Below are positions 1 through 14,790 of a DNA stretch of 64,000 bases, one piece after another; the stretch's first letter is position 1, and each line of letters starts with the position of its first letter. The notes beneath the pieces are model-generated. The model saw only the letters and a program-made list of their open reading frames with translations. It did no database searches and had not been told where the DNA came from. The stretch comes from Urechis unicinctus. Its lineage: Eukaryota > Annelida > Polychaeta > Xenopneusta > Urechidae. Position numbers and translations under genes: made by a program. The stretch covers positions 52,123,663 through 52,187,662 of the forward strand of contig CM067358.1 in assembly GCA_034190875.2 (NCBI GenBank), written 5' to 3'.

Positions 1-940
1 AACCTGCTTGTGTATGCGCGGCTTAAGTATGTGGCATGCGTCAGTTTGCAATGGTAAAAGCAAATATCCATTCAAGTTGCTATTAAACCGGTAGCAATTT
101 TCCTACTCTTTGCAGTAAGTACACCATCTGTATATCACAGGCTTTTTGCTCAAACAGCGCCGCGAATACAACGCCAGGCTGTTGTTAAATTGCTGATAGA
201 TCCGTATCAACAGCGCGGTACCACGTTGTTGGCTCTTTGGTTTGTGCGCTTCACTGTTCAGTGCTGATGTGATGATTAACACCTATATGCTGCTTCATGT
301 ATTGATATAAATATTGTAAAGCGCAAGCTTTGAAATATAATGTTTCAGGTTATTCAAATTGATTTCTTCTGTGGGAAACAATATATTAGAATATGAATTC
401 CCATAAATATTTCGTATTCTCCACTTATGTGTAGAACATGCAAAGCAATACGAAACAGCTATATCAAATGCACTTATACCACTTAAATTAACCAGCGCAT
501 GCAAAACCTTTTAACATCCTCTGTCACTAATCACCTGACTCATAGAAGCACAAAAGATCGAATAATGTTTAAAGACTTGTTGCTCGTTTGACACAAATTG
601 GCAAAATATCTTCATTCTAGAATATTAATTTTTTGTTCCTTTAACGGACTGATGAAAAATAGTTTTACATTTTTCCACATAAATTCTGCAGAAGTTGTCA
701 GCCGACTGCACCAGCAAACACCTTGTAATTCAATCTAGCGGAAGCTTAACGGATGATTGATAGCCCTATTTACCTCTATTAACTGCCATTCAGATACATA
801 ATCGGCATATAATAAAAGCCTTAATCAGGCTGTCGGCTCTGTTTATTGGTAAGATGATTAGCAATTCACAGTTGATGGATCATGTGATTAGCAAAAAACT
901 CGTTAATTTCATTTTAAGCCATTTGCCATATTGTACATAT
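1..940. other. Unique AT-rich flank, no gene seen
   Basis: I found no match to the three large repeat units in this stretch. The only open frame is about 69 codons on the minus strand and is not recognisable. No RNA gene or mobile-element signature was seen. It is non-coding as far as can be read. Confidence 0.5.
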
Positions 941-1582
941 ATAAATATATATATATTTAAATATATAATATATATTTACATATGAATATATATATATTTG
1001 TATAGAAATAAATGTTTGTTAAATATATGAACGATATGTAGATACCAGGGTAGAGATATATAATACAAGGGGGGGGGAAAGAGAGGGAGGACACGAGATT
1101 ATATATAACTAGGCAGGACCATTTGTAGAGACATATATAGAGACTGAAAGAAATATATATATATATATACATATATCTCGTATATAGATAGAGATAACAT
1201 ATATATATATATAGAAGATATATATATATATACAGGGGATAAACATAAATATCGTTCGGTATATATATATATATATATATAATATATATATATATATATA
1301 GTATATTTACATATAAATATATATAAAAACATATATGTGTATATAAGTAAAATTTTTATATATGTATATAGAGAGATATGTATATACATTATATATATAT
1401 ATAGAATATACATATATATATATTTATATAAATATAATATATATGCATATATATATAAAATATTTATACATATATACATAGATATATATATATAGTATAT
1501 ATATATAGATAGATATATATAGAGAGATATGGTATATATATACCCTATATTATATATATATAATATATAAATATATATAATA

Positions 1583-1623
<41 letters not shown>

Positions 1624-1645
1624 ATATATATTACATATATATACG

Positions 1646-1677
<32 letters not shown>

Positions 1678-2010
1678 GATAAATATATATGTGTATATAT
1701 AATATATATATGTATATATATGCATATATTAAGATATATATATGCATATACCATGTATATATATATATATATAAATTATATATAAATATATATATATATA
1801 TATAATATATCTATATATATATACATACACATATATATATATATATATATTTACATAGATATATATATATACATATATATATTATTTACATATATATATA
1901 TATATATACACACATACATGTATATGTATATATATGTAAATGCGTATGTATATATATATATATATATATATACATGGTAAACGGTGTTGTCTATATATAT
2001 ATATAAAATT

Positions 2011-2063
<53 letters not shown>

Positions 2064-2487
2064 CGTTACAAGTATATATAAATATATATTGTATATATAC
2101 ATAAATATATTATAACATATATATGGTATATAAATATATATATCTATATATATATATTGATATATATATTTCAACAATATATATATGGTGAACGCTATAT
2201 ATAGATATGTGGATATAAAAATATTAATAATATATATTATAAAATATGTATATGCATAAATAAATATATGCAGATGTAAATATTGTATATATTTTAAATG
2301 TATCTATATATATATCTGTGTAATATAGATATATATATATCGATATATATTAGCACAATATATGTATATATATATATAGATATTATATATATATATGATA
2401 TATAAATATATACATATAGATATATATATAAAAAATACATATGGGTAATCCATATATATTTATGTATATATATATCATATACAGTTA
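941..2487. repeat. Long degenerate TA-rich array
   Basis: About 1.5 kb is dominated by TATATA runs with scattered G and C interruptions. A run of nine G at 1069-1077 is followed by a purine-rich GAGAGGGAGG stretch. The Y/I-rich frames that cross it (for example 1099-1479) are products of TA repetition and are not genes. The array abuts the truncated transposon-like element at 2488, just as a (TA)n array flanks the fuller copy in unit B. Confidence 0.9.
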
Positions 2488-3168
2488 CCATTTCGTGGAC
2501 AATTTTTATAGTGCATTTTTGCTATCATTAATTATCAATTATTTATTCGGCATCTTTTAATTGATACAATTAAATAGTTTTAAAGCGAAAAGCGAAAAAT
2601 CTTTTTGTCACTTTTTATTGCTGGTATATACTTTTTGTCCTCGAAACGTCGTCCACGAAAGGTTAAGACATTAATTTATACGTATAAATCCAACCTTTCG
2701 TGCCCATATATATTTTTGAATATTTGCGGAATACCGAAATATTTTAATCATTTTCAGTCATCATGGATTAGAAACATAATATTTGTTGTAGATGTGATCA
2801 TTATGAACCATTGGTAGAATTTCGCGATCTAATTCAATGTTGTAGATTAATGAAAAATGAAAAAGGAGAAAAATAGAGTTTTTCGGTAAAGAAATTTAAG
2901 AATAATCAAATATTTTAATTTTTCAAATAATATATCCAACACGTATGATTAAACATTATTTCGGAAATTTGGATCGAAGTATATACGGTTGTATGGAAGA
3001 TATTGAGGTGTGCGTGTTTATGTCAACGAATGGTTAGTTGTTAAAATTTTATTTCGCTATTATATTCAAAATCCAAAGAAATCACGCGTGAAAGATTATT
3101 GTGTACGTTACTAAGACTAGACTATCACATTCGAATGGTCAAACCAAAATATTTTCAATTATTTTGGA
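2488..3168 (-). mobile_element. Truncated inverted copy of the 12-bp-box element
   Basis: Read on the plus strand, this segment matches the reverse complement of about 34978-35645, so it is an inverted, diverged copy of the element in unit B (roughly nine in ten bases agree by eye). It keeps box copies at 2489-2500, 2637-2648 and 2651-2662, a half box near 2694, and the palindrome TTTATACGTATAAA at 2675-2688. It has lost about 110 bp corresponding to the B copy's left end, including the terminal repeat and the box hairpin. It stops abruptly at 3168, where homology to the repeat units begins. A 70-codon frame at 2605-2817 survives in both copies, but most differences change the amino acid, so I do not call it a gene. 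The minus strand assigned here is relative to the B copy. Confidence 0.8.
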
Positions 3169-4743
3169 CATTATTGCTCGCAATGTGATTGGTAGACAGA
3201 TTACAATGGATACATAGGGAAACTTAACAACTATTACCCAAGTAGCAGACCAATGAAATCAGGGCAGAGCATTGATTGTAAGGTAGGATAATGGCAAGCG
3301 ACATCTATACGTATTACAAGTTGACATTTATTGCAATGTTGAATGACATTAGTAGCGCTATTGTGCCAGTGTAAACCTTATCCATCCTAAACACCACCAA
3401 TAAATTTGGCAATGAAGCATTTGCTTGACAGTTTCAAAGTCCACGCTGTTGTAGGAACAGCCAAACCTGACGTTTATCCATGTGGGTAATGCTTGTGTAT
3501 AGCGGGCTTTCATTTTTACGGTGATTAATGGAAATACTCTTAGATTTTCAAGAAACAAGTTAATGCTTTAACTAATCCCGTAATCATTATACGATAGGCA
3601 ACACGGTTTTTTTCTCGTTAACTGTGAAATACTGGTAGCAAATCTTCCGATGCTTTCAGCCATAAAGTTCTCAATTATACTGTACATTATTAAATTCACA
3701 AAAACAAGCATAATCGTTATTCCACCAGTTAAACAACCAGCTTGCTCTTTGATATAAAATTATAACATTATGTATTTATCGATGCTCATATAAATGATTT
3801 CCCATTAAGTTATATCAGTATTATCATTCTTGGCAGTTTTTCGTGTGTATGCATCAAAGTCGTTGCCGGCAGTTAGAGTGACAACAAACCTGTCATTTAA
3901 CCAAATGCACGATTAGCAATCAATCATTCCGAACACAATAAACTACAGAGATTGTAAGAAGGCAAACATTACGACTAGAGATCGGTGCCTTAGGTCTGCT
4001 AAGAATGATAGAGTACGTACGTAGATCCTATTCCCTTTCAAAAAAGCATTCAAAATAACAAGTTACTATGTTGGTCCCGACAAAGGTGAGATGCACATTA
4101 TTCGTAATAAGCATGCCTAATACAGCTCATATTATTGATCTCTATAACAGAATCGACTGCTAGTTAGCTAAGCTGCATCCCGCCCGGCTACATATTCCAA
4201 CAATTTATAGCAAAGGCGCTTGTTCCGTAAAGTGATTGCACAGGCCTGGGCATTTTGAAATGAAAACATTTGTTTTACTAATCTTTAACGGATGCTATAC
4301 GACATTGACGTGATGTGACCTCACTGGTTATTTAACAGGGATCAAACAAATATATATGTTAAAACGTAGTGATTGTAATAAAGAGCTGCGTGACAATACG
4401 AATGAACCTGGCAAGCGTAATATCGTTATCAGTGCGCTGAAAAACATAGCAGAAGTTTGTCCTTAATATTTTTAAAAGGACCTAGGCTGCATCGAGTCCA
4501 TTCATTAATACATTATATACATATTTGTATTTTATCCTCATAGAACGTATTTACACAAGAAAACATCACAACGATCAATTTGTCGAAAGACATGCCTTAA
4601 CTACCACGTGGTAACACAGCCCACATAGCTTTTTAAAACAATACATGTAGTAGTGTTTTCTCACACAATCAACAACCACATAGCGATTTTAAAGCGTCTT
4701 CTTGCAATGACAAGTGGACATTTAATGGACAACTAATTTTAGC

Positions 4744-5013
4744 AAGATAATGCGCTGCTAACATTGTCGTAGATACCAGAATACATACTAAAGGTCATGT
4801 CACTATATTCTCAACTTTCCGCATTATTTTCCATTCTCTTTTAAATAAGGACCAGTTTTGGATAAGGATATCCGAGGCAAGATAATATTCTGCTGACATT
4901 GTCGTAGATACCAGAATACATACCGAAGGTCATGTCATTATGTTCTCAACTTTCTGCATCAGTCCCCAATCTCTTTTAAATAAGGACCAGTTTGGGGTTA
5001 AGGATATACGAGT
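4744..5013. repeat. 135-bp tandem duplication, private to unit A
   Basis: Two adjacent diverged copies, about 4744-4878 and 4879-5013, both containing 'ACATTGTCGTAGATACCAG' and later 'TTTTAAATAAGGACCAGTTT'. The offset between matching TGCTRACATT sequences is 135 bp. Units B and C have a single copy at the equivalent place (around 26400-26530 and 44170-44300), so the duplication is specific to A or was lost in the others. Confidence 0.85.
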
Positions 5014-5291
5014 CAAACGAATTATTGTATCGTACATTTGATAAACAGACCAAAGCGACTTAGTTAGCTTCGCTTGCCGCAACAACCCTGGTATTGTAGA
5101 CATATTTTATGAAAATAAAAGGATTATTGAATACGTGCTCTGAGTAGCAAGCACTTTTAGAGTAATTTGATTTTCTCGATGGAAAATCTACTGCTTTATT
5201 TGACAGCACGAAAATAATACATAAAAAGCGCGGTGCATAATGATACCAAAACCTGAGTTTCGGTCATGCTGTTGTCGAGTTCATGGTGAAC

Positions 5292-6445
5292 TGCCAAACG
5301 TTATATTTGAACTTTTCCAATTTTGTCAAATTTATCAAACGGATCCATGCTATTCGGAATACGTAAGAACTTTGTGCCAAATATATCAATATTGATCATT
5401 CTCTCAGAAAACGTATATTGTTGTCAGATTACTTAATTTGTAGTCAAGTCTATTATGTAGATCGACCCTCAAGCTGTGTTTGTGTATTTACTTACTTTTT
5501 CTAACCTTTTGCTTAGATGAGCTCTGACAAATTAGTAGAAATGCAAAGGGACATTCGGGATTTTAATGTGATAATTAATTGCACTTTAAACTACACGGCT
5601 GACTGTAAAACTTGACGTTGACACATTAGTGTGACTGGTTTTTAGTGCATACTTATGTTGGAACTTCATAGTCTAGAAGCTTTATATGTTGGTGAAGAAG
5701 TGTAACAACGATATTTAAATTAGTTGTGCTACTGAATCAAAAGAAAATGCTCCTATCTATGCACGATTCATCACGCAGCTGTATTGCTCAATGGTTCATG
5801 ACAAAAAAGGTGAAGTTAATACTTGATCACGAACGAATGCTAATGATAATGTTTCGGTCGATAATTTCTGTACAATCATGTAAAATTACTAACGACGCAC
5901 ATCGCAGCAAGGCGTTAGATGTATGATTTAAATCAACCGTTCGCTTGCTCGCTGATCATTTCACTGCTTGTTCCAGACGATTCAAGCGTTTGTTTTCGTT
6001 TTATCTTAGACCAACCCGCTAGCAGTGATTTCAGCTTTCACATTAGCTTTAGAGTCTGAATTGATCAAAGGAAATGATTATGTTAAAATTACCACTATCG
6101 CATTGCATAAATATCCAATGGTCGATGTTTATGGCGGCATATGTAGCCATATATGACACAGTCATCTAATCCCGCTGATGATTAATTTTATCGATACCTA
6201 GCTGCACATTTTTGTGTGTTTAGTGGTCATAAACTGAGCCCACCATCAACGCTATTAAGCATCAACCAAGGTGGTTATGAATATGTTAAACATAATGCTT
6301 CCTCGGGCAAGCAATCGTAGCATATTAAACGGGTAGTCCGAGAAGCTTACGAATGGTGATATATCTTCACTCAGAGAACATGCCATTGCCTACTGGCGTG
6401 CATACAATTATCGATGAGTTGTGGCTTTTTTTAATATATAAACAC
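5292..6445. other. 1.15-kb segment present only in unit A
   Basis: Homology with B and C stops just after 'GTCATGCTGTTG' near 5290 and resumes at 'CTTGTCAATCGAA' near 6470. B and C have only about 40 unrelated bases at this junction (26772-26810 in B). The segment has only a 66-codon frame at 5726-5926 and no terminal repeats I could see. It could be an insertion in A or a deletion in the B/C ancestor. Confidence 0.75.
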
Positions 6446-9400
6446 TACAGCGTTGGCCAGAAAACGCTTGTCAATCGAAGCGGGATATTTCGGACGTATG
6501 CCACAACTGTGATTGATGGCATCTGAAGTGTAATATTAATCATCGTTCTGACAGTTACCCTAATTAGGCGTATACCGTAGGGGAAGCGGCTTGTTTACGC
6601 ATAGACATACATATGTGAATATACAATGTCCGGTACAAAATCGCAGTTGTTGAGCGGGAATAGAATGGTATTTACGTGCGATTTTGATTAAGATACAATG
6701 GTTTCAAAATACAAATAATGCTTTAAGTATCTACAATGGTACAAGCTTCCACATATTATCGCCAACAAATGATCGAGGCAATTTAACAAAGGTCGTGCAT
6801 GAAGTAAGACAACTCATCCCTGTTTTGGTGGTAATTATGCTTGGATAGCTTTGAGTGTAGAGACGAATGATGTGATATCTTAAACGTCAGGGAATATGCA
6901 CAAAATTCATTGCACTTGCCGTGAATTATTTATCTCAATATATCAGGTGACACGATTTCGCGCTCAGCTTTGGTCACAAATGATGACTCATTAAAATAAC
7001 CAAATACATGTTGTAGCTGGATGCTACGTGCTTTGTGACTAGTTCTGCTGTTCACAAAATAATCTGCAAAAAGATAGAAATTATCCATTCGTGAAAGAGC
7101 TTCTGGGTGCATAAGGAAGTAATTGCATCGATGTAGGCCTGCAATGAGGGTTTATGGATCTTCCGAATATGGCCACTGTTCTTTGTCTATTCATTAACAA
7201 CGCATAATATGATTACATAAATCCTCATGCTAGGGATGGGCTATTGCTGTTTTCGGTTATATGCAAAGTTTATTGCCTAAATCGATTGCATGTTTGCAGA
7301 GTATGACGTTAAGTAGCACTTGTATCTACTAGCCAGAATACCCCAATTAACGAGAAATGAATATCGTTTTAGAGCGCACTCCCCATCATATTAGCTTTGT
7401 GAAATATTCATTGTAATCACACATGCAGCTTATATGTATGCCGTCCAGAACACTCAAAACATTCTAACTCGCCACACATAATTTTTTTAATAGATTTTAT
7501 CGAAGCCCAGCTGACTCCAATATATTGTAATAAAGGCAATATATACCAAAATTTTGTAATGAAGGCAATAAATATCACTGTCTTCGAGTATTCTTGTTTC
7601 CTCTACATATATTGCGACTCGATCTCTATGTGACCTAAAATGTCATGGCAAGACAATTGGATGTGGAATTATTATAACCTCATACAAATCCTTAGAAAGC
7701 CTGTTTTCCTGCACCCATAAATACTTCAATACTACATCAAAAATCTTGTCTAATCAGTAAGATCTAATTTATATTCTTTCGTACATCTACTTTGCTTAGT
7801 AGCGATGTAGCCTGCGGAAACATTAATCTTGTTACAACCAATGTTTCCTAATAAGGTATGCTAAAGTCGATGATCGAACCATTCAGACACATAAATACAA
7901 TCCATGTAATTGTTTTACTTTTTTCCAGGTGAAACAGACCATTAAAATCATCCCTTTGAGTAGTTATATTATAAGGGGTGGCTATTTCAACACATCATGC
8001 ACGATTGTGACCCATTTCACGTCTGATTATGCCAAATACATAGCCAAATAAATAACGTACACAATACAGTTTTTCCGCTTTATCATATGTTTTTCAGTAA
8101 TCTGATAGTATTGAGAAAATAAATTTATCAGTCATTCTCGGTAATACATTAACGAATTTTGCCGCTGATTTTTACAGTGCTCAAAATTTAAGCCTATTGG
8201 CGGTTAGTTAAGATATGAATCACCATCACAGTCAAAACAGGATATTTGTTGTACAGATTGTCACATACGCCTTTGACAATAATCTGGCAGTGTTCCGTGA
8301 CTATGAGTAATGTGATATGAGTTATGGCAGCCCGAGAGCGATGAAAAGCCACATTTTTATTGTTTTGATGCTCAAAATCTCTATCAACAGTTCAAAATAG
8401 CAATGCCGACCCTTAGTTGATAAGTCTGTTTTTATACTAAATGACAACTGAATTTCAACCCTAAGTTTACTTAGCAAGTAAATGAAGTTTACCGTTAATC
8501 AAGAACCATTCAACCGATTTTCTTACACATGTTAGCTGTCATTGAAATGTTGTAGGGTCAGTGGCAAATGTTGCATACGGCATAATCAAAATGCCTCCAT
8601 GGGCAGACATGATTGAAGTCCATGGCCATATCAACGATACCTAAGTCTTACTACGACCCTTAAGTTATGTAAATGAACCGTTACGGTGGGTGAACGGGCC
8701 ATTATGGTGAGTAGACGGTTTTGTTTTTTAATGTGTTGACGAGTAGAAAGAAAGGAACAGCTGCACCTTCTCACCAAATTGGTCCCTGACAATATCGATA
8801 TATTAAGACAGTCACAGCATAAGGAAAGAAACAATGGTGTGATACATTAATGCTGCTTAATTCGTGTTAACAATATGGTGTGCAGAGATGTTAATGGAGC
8901 GCTGCTATTATTCAGCTAATCAGAATGCAAATGATAAATACAGCCTCAACTCTCCAGTTACTCTCTTTGCTAAAGCAGCTACAATGTTTACTGATGCTTT
9001 CTTCGTATTGTTAATCCTAGATGTAGTACTCCACATTCTAAACCTAGACACATGTTTTTTATATCGTGTTTGGGAGTAACACCTACACGCATGTGTTACT
9101 AAACGATAAGACAGATTCAATCCAATGGACAATAGAGGATTAGGTGATGGGTATTCTTACTGACAGAACGAAGAGAAGAATGATGTAATTGTCAGGGCAC
9201 TTATTTCCACTCTCAAACACATTATTCATAACGACGCATGATGGTGCTTGTCGTCACCAATGCGTTTAACTTTACGTATCGTCCTAAACCAATAGATCTT
9301 TTTGGTAGGTAAGTGTTCGGATTCAACCAATAACACAGCGCCGCGCAAAATGCGCAATAACCTAAAAAGTTCGGAAAAGTGTTGATGCACAATCTATTAC

Positions 9401-11117
9401 TAAACGAGAGATCTCAATTCCGTCCGCGGCAGTGATAAATCGCTGCATTGTTCTGCAAAACTGTCAGGATTCCTTTGATATGTCCTTGTTTTCAGTTAAA
9501 ACAGATTATAATTTGGTGATGCGTGCAATGCTTATCATCTACGATGCGTGTGTCTCATACAATAAACCTTTGCAAATCGTTGACGGATGCATCACTATAC
9601 AATTAGAGTTTCACCATCCACCTCTCCATACATACTTCATATCCTATAGCCACATGCCCTTCTTGCGTTGGCAACTCCCCAGCTCTCCACGGACTAGGTC
9701 CCCGAGGGTTAACGTGCCTTAGTCGTTGAGGGAAAGTTCATTTTAAAAAGTTTATCCTGGACCAAAGCATATAGGCAAAGTTCCAAAGTTTAAGCAAAGT
9801 AGTAAAGTTCAGGTTATTTTCAACCCTACGCTTGGAGCTCAACTCGTCCTACATTATCACAAAAGCGTATCGTGCACATCTCTTCGATACAGCACATATC
9901 ACGAATTATGATATGTAATTGACAGCAAGTTCACTCAGTCTTAACATTTATGTATTTCTGTTATTTTTACTAATCAATTCCCGTAATTGCATCCCTAAGT
10001 CGTATCATGGGTAGATAAGAGCGACCTCCATCTTGTCATGTGAAACAGACATTACGTTTGTTACCCGTTATTTAAGATATTAAACGACAATCAGCACTAG
10101 CACTTTCTAAATAGGACGACGTGTATGTAGGGAATAGCAATAATTAAACTCCAAATTAATGAAATGTATCTTACTTATCTTATAATTTACGATTTCAGGG
10201 TCTTTTGTTGATTTAGGATGCAATAAATTATTTCATTGTTATTGCATCAAAATCGATTAACCCCGTCCATGCCGTCAATCAGAAATCCTTATTGACGGCG
10301 AGACACTCTGTTATGCGGATTATGGACGGTTCGATGTTGATATATGTTTTGTACTCAATAAAAATACACCATTTATTCATTAATCTTATATTGTTGTTTA
10401 AGCATTTGTCTAAATTTTTTAATAAGCTCATCTTGACTGTGAATAGATTCGATAGTCAGTAAACATCATAACTGCCACAACAGCTCAGCTTCAACTGACC
10501 AAACAATATGCTCCAATACTTGAGAAACAATCACTAGGCATAGATCGCCGAGACGTTGGAAGAGCCCCTAGCGGTTAGTTTTATGGTAACGTCATTTGAA
10601 GACGGGCGTGCTGTTAACTCAACAACATACTCACATCATAGCTAGTCGGGGTGGGCCTTCTAAGCTTAGCTTAAAGCCCTTCGGTACCTCTTCACGACTG
10701 AAAGGTACCTTAAATCCCAGTATGTCAATGACACTAACCTTGGTTATTTCATGGAAGCAATAATTCTTTGACGGATAACTTTCATGAAATCTAAAGACGT
10801 CTCTGGTCGTGAATACGTCTTGAACAGACAGCTACATTGTTTCCACATATCAGCAATCTAGGCTAAAATAGCATTTTAGGAGCATGAGCATACATAGCGA
10901 AATGTGGATAGCTCTTTTCCCTGTGGCTTCTCATACATAACGTCCTAAACCCCGCCTCACTAACAAATAGTGCCCATTTGTTACAATAGATGATGAAGCT
11001 CGTCGCGTATCAGGTGGTCTTGCTGCAAGCGACTCAACATTATCCACGTTGGCCCTTTCTATGAATATCTAAGTGCAAAACGCGTGTGTCCAATTGCGAA
11101 CGTAACACTTTCTTAAC

Positions 11118-12335
11118 ATCAGCCATACCGACACTTTCTGTTTAAGATGCGGACAATAAAAATACGACAATGCATCTTATTTCGTGAAAATATGAAAACA
11201 CATTAGGAACCTCAAAAGAGAAGAATTTGTAAATACACGATCATAACGGTATCTGTAAAACTGTTTTAAGTAATTTGTACCGAATAGCATCGAATTTATG
11301 CAAATACGCATAGCTTGATAACATATATATTTACAAAAGCCATCCTGCGTCAGACATCAAACATTACTGCACATTGCATCTACATGTTATCTAGTAGATG
11401 TCATGAATAGAAAGACATACGGGCACAAGCACAGATCAGTAAAATTTTCGAAGAATGGCGTGCCAATAAAACATACTTATTTAATCATTTAGCTTGCTTC
11501 TTTTTTCAATGCAATGTTTCAAGCGTAGACGCTCAAACAAACCCGCAGGTAATAGCCATGGTCAACAAATACAAAAAACATCCAGTCAGCGCAAAATTTC
11601 CCTAAAATCGTTTGCACTTTTTAGCCCTAGCTATGCTGTTAGTATTGCAAAACGAGCTACGAGGAATTATGTATGCCCTGCAACTAAACTCATGGTATGC
11701 CCTATATATATGCAAAAATAATTTTTTATTTTCATTTGCATACATAAGTCTATATAATGTAATGCACGTTAACTTAAACGGGTAAATCATTATAAAAAAT
11801 CTTGCAAACAACCGAAAATCATGCAAACCCGATGGTTTACGGAATAAAAAGTTCTAAGTTATGGGGAATCCCGCCGGTCAGAAGATTGACAATTGATATA
11901 ATAAGTGTTGAAAGTGTTTTTCTCTTGTGGGTTTTCAATATTGGTGTTATTCGTCTCCAAACGATATCAGCTGGAAATTTATTGTGCAAGCTCCAGTGCG
12001 GTATGGTTTCTCTCACCAGATGTTTTTCAAAAAGCCTCGCCAAACCTCACCACTCACGCGTGTGTCATTTGATGCACTGCAACTTAGGTCAAGATACATA
12101 GCCGTGGAAGAGTTCCAATCTTCGCCAGCTTTATGTAAACAGGCACTGAGGCTTGTGTTTGGCAATATCGGTGAGATATCACGATTCGCCAAGTAAAGGT
12201 TTCGTGCGTATGAGATCGTCTCTGACAGTATACTTAAAGATAGCTGAGTGTGAATGAGCAATTTAAAATTTTGGCACCACAAGACAATTCTTTCCGTACG
12301 ATATGCTAATTAACATGCTGCTGATTGGCTCTCGC
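11118..12335. other. 1.2-kb unit A segment replacing the TA array site
   Basis: Homology to B and C ends after 'GTGTCCAATTGCGA' and resumes near 12340. At this position B and C have (TA)n arrays, with a transposon-like element in B. Unit A has ordinary sequence with several overlapping short frames on both strands: 11802-12101 and 11927-12196 on plus, 12013-12282 on minus. None is recognisable, and such overlap on both strands argues against any one being a gene. Confidence 0.7.
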
Positions 12336-14790
12336 TTGTCTAATACTGAACAGTAAAAATCGGCAGTATGGTAGCACTTATTAAGCTTACATCAGTAGTT
12401 TGATGCATAATATATAAACGACGCTCATTCTAAACTACCAGTTTAACCTGAAAATGTATATCATTTTCCTTTAACACGCATCCTTACTATTTATCAGATG
12501 GACTTCACAAAGAGAAACCTGTTCACGACATTGCCATAACTAACGCTAACTATAATGGTGGAAAATGCATCAATTCTCTGATGTTAATATGAAAATATCC
12601 ATAATATCATTCAATTGTCAATTACCGAGCACTCACATGAAGATAATTAGTAAGAGTTTATTTGCATCATTTGCAGCCATCATACACAGAGACAAAGAGC
12701 GGCTCGAAGTGGTGAAGTCTGAGAAACAGGGCTCATCGATTATTAGGTATATTTGTGTTAATATAATAAATAATATACCTCACGTAGGCCACAAATGAAA
12801 AATGATCGGTAGGTAAGGAAGCATTAAACTAATATGACCCAGGAGTCAGGCAATATGATTTGATTATGTTCGAATTAAACTTGTGATGCAACAATTAAGT
12901 AGGCTGTATTAATGAAACCGTTACCGTGATTGATAATACGAGAGCTTATAAAAAATCATAAATCATTTTGGCATGGCATGTTTGCATCCTCCGCATTAAT
13001 ATGGTTTTGCCCATTGATTGTGTCGTACATCACGCGAACGAACCACACCCCGAAAAACCCAGCAAGCGGATGAAATCATCATCATTACTTTGTAGTAGTC
13101 AGGCGCCATTCTTATATTTCTCCTGTCAATGGTTGGTGTTGGACTCATAAATCACTCAGGTTTTTCAATGTGGCCCATATATTTTGCACGCTACAATTCT
13201 ATTAAGACAAATATACAATTTGAATAGCAAAATATATTTTGACGATCGATGAACCTCCATTTTGCGATGCAGGGCGCACCTTTAGAAAGACAAGCTATAC
13301 CCGCGAAAAAAACCTTAACAGTTGTTGCGAAATAATCTACTTTCGCGTGATGTATTTACTCGATGATATAAAAACAAAGTACGTACCCTGTCACCATCAA
13401 TGCTCACAATAACCCTTGATTTTTGTGACTGAAGGTAGCCTGTACAGTTTACTATTCCAAATGGAGAGATGAATGAGCCAGAGCCTGTTGCTTTAGTTTC
13501 CGAAACTTTTTGGCCAAAACGGTCGAGTGTTTCCTTTTTAAACTATAACGAATCATCGCAAAAAATTGTCGAAATATGCACTTTCGAAAAAGCTATGACA
13601 GATATAGCCAGCAGTGGATGTCCAATAGAAAGTAAAACAGTAATTATGCCTCCTGACAAGTGATTACATGTAATCATTTGAACATACGGTAAACGCTTAA
13701 ACGGCAAATAGCTGCCAAATTCGTTAGCATTGTCAAAACTGGATTGTGCTCCAAAATCGATAACAGAGCTTTGCCATATACAAAGGTCTCTTCCAGCCTT
13801 ATTTGACTACTAATAAGAGGTGTTGACGTATCATTTTCCTTTCTTTAGTCGAGTAATGAAATGCACCCACTGAATACAAACTAGGCAAGGTTTCGTGAGC
13901 AATATTTAGCCACGGCTACTATAATTCCCAGTATGTAAATAATATGATGGCCTGGAGTAGCCAGAACCTGGCGAGAGGCACAATAAGTCTCAACGTGATT
14001 ATTCCGCGGACAGTATCGCAATCGGCATAGAAAGAATGAGAGCCCTCTTTATATTGGGTGTATATCTCGCCATCAGCGTAGTGACGACTTACGCCCACTT
14101 CCTCTTCTCACGGAAGCGGTAATGAGCGCTCAATCTGCACTTAACCACACCAAGTGTAGTGATTAATTTCCGTTTTTTTGCAAGCAGATATGCGGCAACA
14201 AATGACTATCGATCTCTTTATGATTTGATATATATAAGTATGATTTGTAACCTCTAAGTTTATGAACCACCAAATCAAGATTAATGCATATTATATGAGT
14301 CCGCCGCCAGGAATATACGTTTGTGCTGGGAAGACAGATTATGGTTGGCTGTTACGAAAAAAACGATTTTTTATAAAATATACAGCTCAATAGTAATCCA
14401 GTTAACTGGTGTGGGTCCAGGCTGTTTCCGGACTCACTGGCCTATTGTCATAGCAGTTAACTTCCAGCAAACAGGTAAACATTCGTGCACAGTGAACTGT
14501 TGTAGTTTTTATGTCTTTCTGATATGTAATTGCAAGTTACAGATAAAATAATTACTACAATGCCTTTTTCCAAATGCTCAGGATTTCGCCACATACTTTT
14601 GATGCGTTAAAAGCAGTCCTTGGTTTACTCCAGAAAACGCTAATACCTAATAAAGTTCATCTGCACCATCAAATCCATCAATATAATACAATACTGCCGC
14701 AACCCTCGAGCACTAAGCATAGCGTTTCACACTCGACCTACATGCGCAATCTATTCTGATTTTCAAAAAAAAAATCGTTGTGCTGTGGAA

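Noticed and set aside
1099..1479. 126-codon Tyr/Ile-rich frame, and similar frames at 29134-29577, 34622-34951, 47186-47539 and 52878-53165
   Set aside because: They are translations of TA repeats in every frame and on both strands.
2605..2817. Open frame shared by both copies of the 12-bp-box element
   Set aside because: About 57 codons are alignable, but nearly all differences are replacements and there is no transposase motif; the conserved DNA includes boxes and a palindrome that explain the similarity.
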